Notes under the pieces: generated by a model
Databases searched by the model: none
Told to the model about the DNA's origin: nothing
What the model saw: the letters and a program-made list of their open reading frames with translations, nothing else
Shown here: positions 22,367 through 23,044 of the stretch, piece by piece
Layout: each line of letters starts with the position of its first letter
Position numbering within the stretch: the first letter of the stretch is position 1
Assembly: GCA_017397695.1 (NCBI GenBank)
Contig: JAFQIF010000117.1
Coordinates: 1 to 23,044, forward strand
DNA length: 23,044 nt
Reading direction: 5' to 3'
Source: Clostridia bacterium
GTDB lineage: Bacteria; Bacillota_A; Clostridia; Christensenellales; Aristaeellaceae
Program-made: the position numbers and the translations under genes

Positions 22367-22395
22367 ATTATCTTATAATGTAGCAAGAATGTCAA
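22367..22395 (-). promoter_or_regulatory. Promoter of the Crp/Fnr-ygbA operon
   Basis: On the minus strand: perfect TTGACA (22390-22395), a 17-nt spacer and GATAAT (22367-22372). The predicted start is near 22360. No equally good promoter was found for the divergent nrfA, which may therefore need an activator. Confidence 0.8.
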
Positions 22396-22460
22396 TTAAG
22401 ATATTCTAATGTGGGTGCGGCGCGGCCTTCGCTGTGCTCAAAAGGAAAGGGGAATTCACC

Positions 22461-23044
22461 ATGAAAAGAATCCTCACGCTGGCTCTTGCCGCGATGATGC
22501 TTCTGGCTGTGTGCGTGTCCGCTCAGGCGGCGACTGCGACGCAGACCGGCACCGGCGTCACCGTGGTCAAGGCTGCCGACTGGGCAGCGACCTATCCGGA
22601 GATCTACGCGTCCTACGAGAAGAACGCGGAGAACAGCGAAGTCTTCGACCATGTCGAAGAGTATCCGATGATCGCTACCGTCTACGAAGGCATGGCCTTC
22701 AACAAGTTCTACAACAGCGCGCGCGGTCACTACTACACCGTGCAGGACGTGACCAACACCGGCCGTCCGCATGCGCTGGCCAACTGCTTCACCTGCAAGA
22801 CCCCGGACTTCACCGCCAAGGTGAATAACGAGGGCGTGAGCGCGTAGACCATCGCTTTTGAGGATATGCTCGCCGAGGTGAACGAGAGCGTGAGCTGCTA
22901 CAACTGCCACGCCAACACCGGCAATGAGCTCGTCGTCACCCACACCTATCTGGCTGACGCCATGGGTGCGGACTTCGAGAAGCTCAATCCGGAAACCGCT
23001 TCCTGCGCGAAGTGCCACGTCGAGTACTACTTCGCGCCGGAGAC
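22461..23044 (+). CDS. nrfA: Cytochrome c nitrite reductase NrfA, with in-frame amber codon, 3' truncated
   Basis: The N-terminal part of ammonia-forming cytochrome c552, which reduces nitrite to ammonium outside the membrane with covalently bound hemes. After a Sec signal peptide (MKRILTLALAAMM...SAQA, about 23 aa) come the active-site Arg in SARGH (R88), the Lys-ligated heme motif CFTCK (109-113), CYNCH (146-150), CAKCH (182-186) and VEYYF (187-191), with E188/Y189 matching the calcium-site Glu and catalytic Tyr. Codon 129 (22845-22847) is TAG, yet the frame and family similarity continue unbroken to the window edge, beyond which more hemes are expected. A usual partner, nrfH, is not upstream. 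The start has AAAGGGG 8 nt before ATG 22461. It is either a pseudogene, a sequencing error, or a suppressed stop. Family assignment is firm. Confidence 0.88.
22845..22847 (+). other. In-frame TAG codon inside nrfA
   Basis: Codon 129 of the nrfA frame, between the CFTCK and CYNCH heme motifs, in the context GVSA-TAG-TIAFEDML. The same frame continues for at least 65 codons with family motifs. Clostridial NrfA proteins appear to have Tyr near this place (recalled pattern, not aligned), one base away (TAC/TAT to TAG). Confidence 0.9.

Noticed and set aside
22374..22379. Plus-strand TATAAT as the nrfA -10 box
   Set aside because: No recognisable -35 lies at 16-18 nt. The bases overlap the minus-strand promoter of the regulator and the AT-rich stretch gives such matches easily.

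Overview
The window looks like a chromosomal piece of a GC-rich, Gram-positive anaerobe of the Bacillota, most likely class Clostridia. The reasons are strong AGGAGG-type ribosome binding sites, consensus sigma-A promoters, a tmcAL/ackA/yceD/rpmF neighbourhood typical of Clostridia, a cell-wall cluster built from FHA, SEDS and class B PBP genes, and a Crp/Fnr regulator and NrfA-type nitrite reductase that resemble clostridial forms. The genus cannot be named from sequence alone. No rRNA, tRNA, CRISPR array, transposase or phage gene was seen. Twenty genes are supported; the last is cut by the right edge.

Layout. (1) 1-2640: glycogen phosphorylase glgP (-), with its own promoter and an unusual 17-bp inverted repeat just outside both ends of the gene. 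(2) 2690-4130: murA (-), with its own promoter and terminator, divergent from (3) 4170-9430, a four-gene cell-wall operon (+): FHA-domain membrane protein, SEDS (FtsW/RodA) glycosyltransferase, class B penicillin-binding protein, and a secreted solute-binding-like protein, closed by a good intrinsic terminator. (4) 9430-12660: two tandem paralogous polytopic membrane proteins (GT-C-like) overlapping by 4 nt (+). (5) 12675-14650: tmcAL followed by a divergent CbiB/CobD-like membrane protein (-), convergent with (4). (6) 14690-16940: ackA, then yceD (DUF177) and rpmF under a perfect consensus promoter (+). (7) 16950-18225: an MFS transporter (+), facing (8) a nicotinamidase-like hydrolase and an inositol-monophosphatase-family protein (-). 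(9) 19767-21290: a MATE exporter with a terminator-like hairpin in its 5' leader (+). (10) 21306-23044: a nitrosative/nitrite module, with a Crp/Fnr regulator and a YgbA-type Cys-rich protein overlapping on the minus strand, divergent from a cytochrome c nitrite reductase nrfA that carries an in-frame amber codon.

How they fit together. The SEDS protein and class B PBP form a polymerase/transpeptidase pair that uses lipid II, whose synthesis pathway starts with MurA; the FHA protein is a candidate regulatory subunit. GlgP and AckA belong to central carbon metabolism (glycogen breakdown, acetate/ATP formation). The regulator, YgbA-like protein and NrfA suggest reduction of nitrite to ammonium and handling of reactive nitrogen species.

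The main unexplained signals are the inverted repeats flanking glgP, the single in-frame UGA separating FHA from SEDS, an apparent AUC start for the PBP, a dispersed intergenic repeat family (three sites), the MATE leader hairpin, and the amber codon in nrfA in a window where none of the 19 complete genes ends in TAG.
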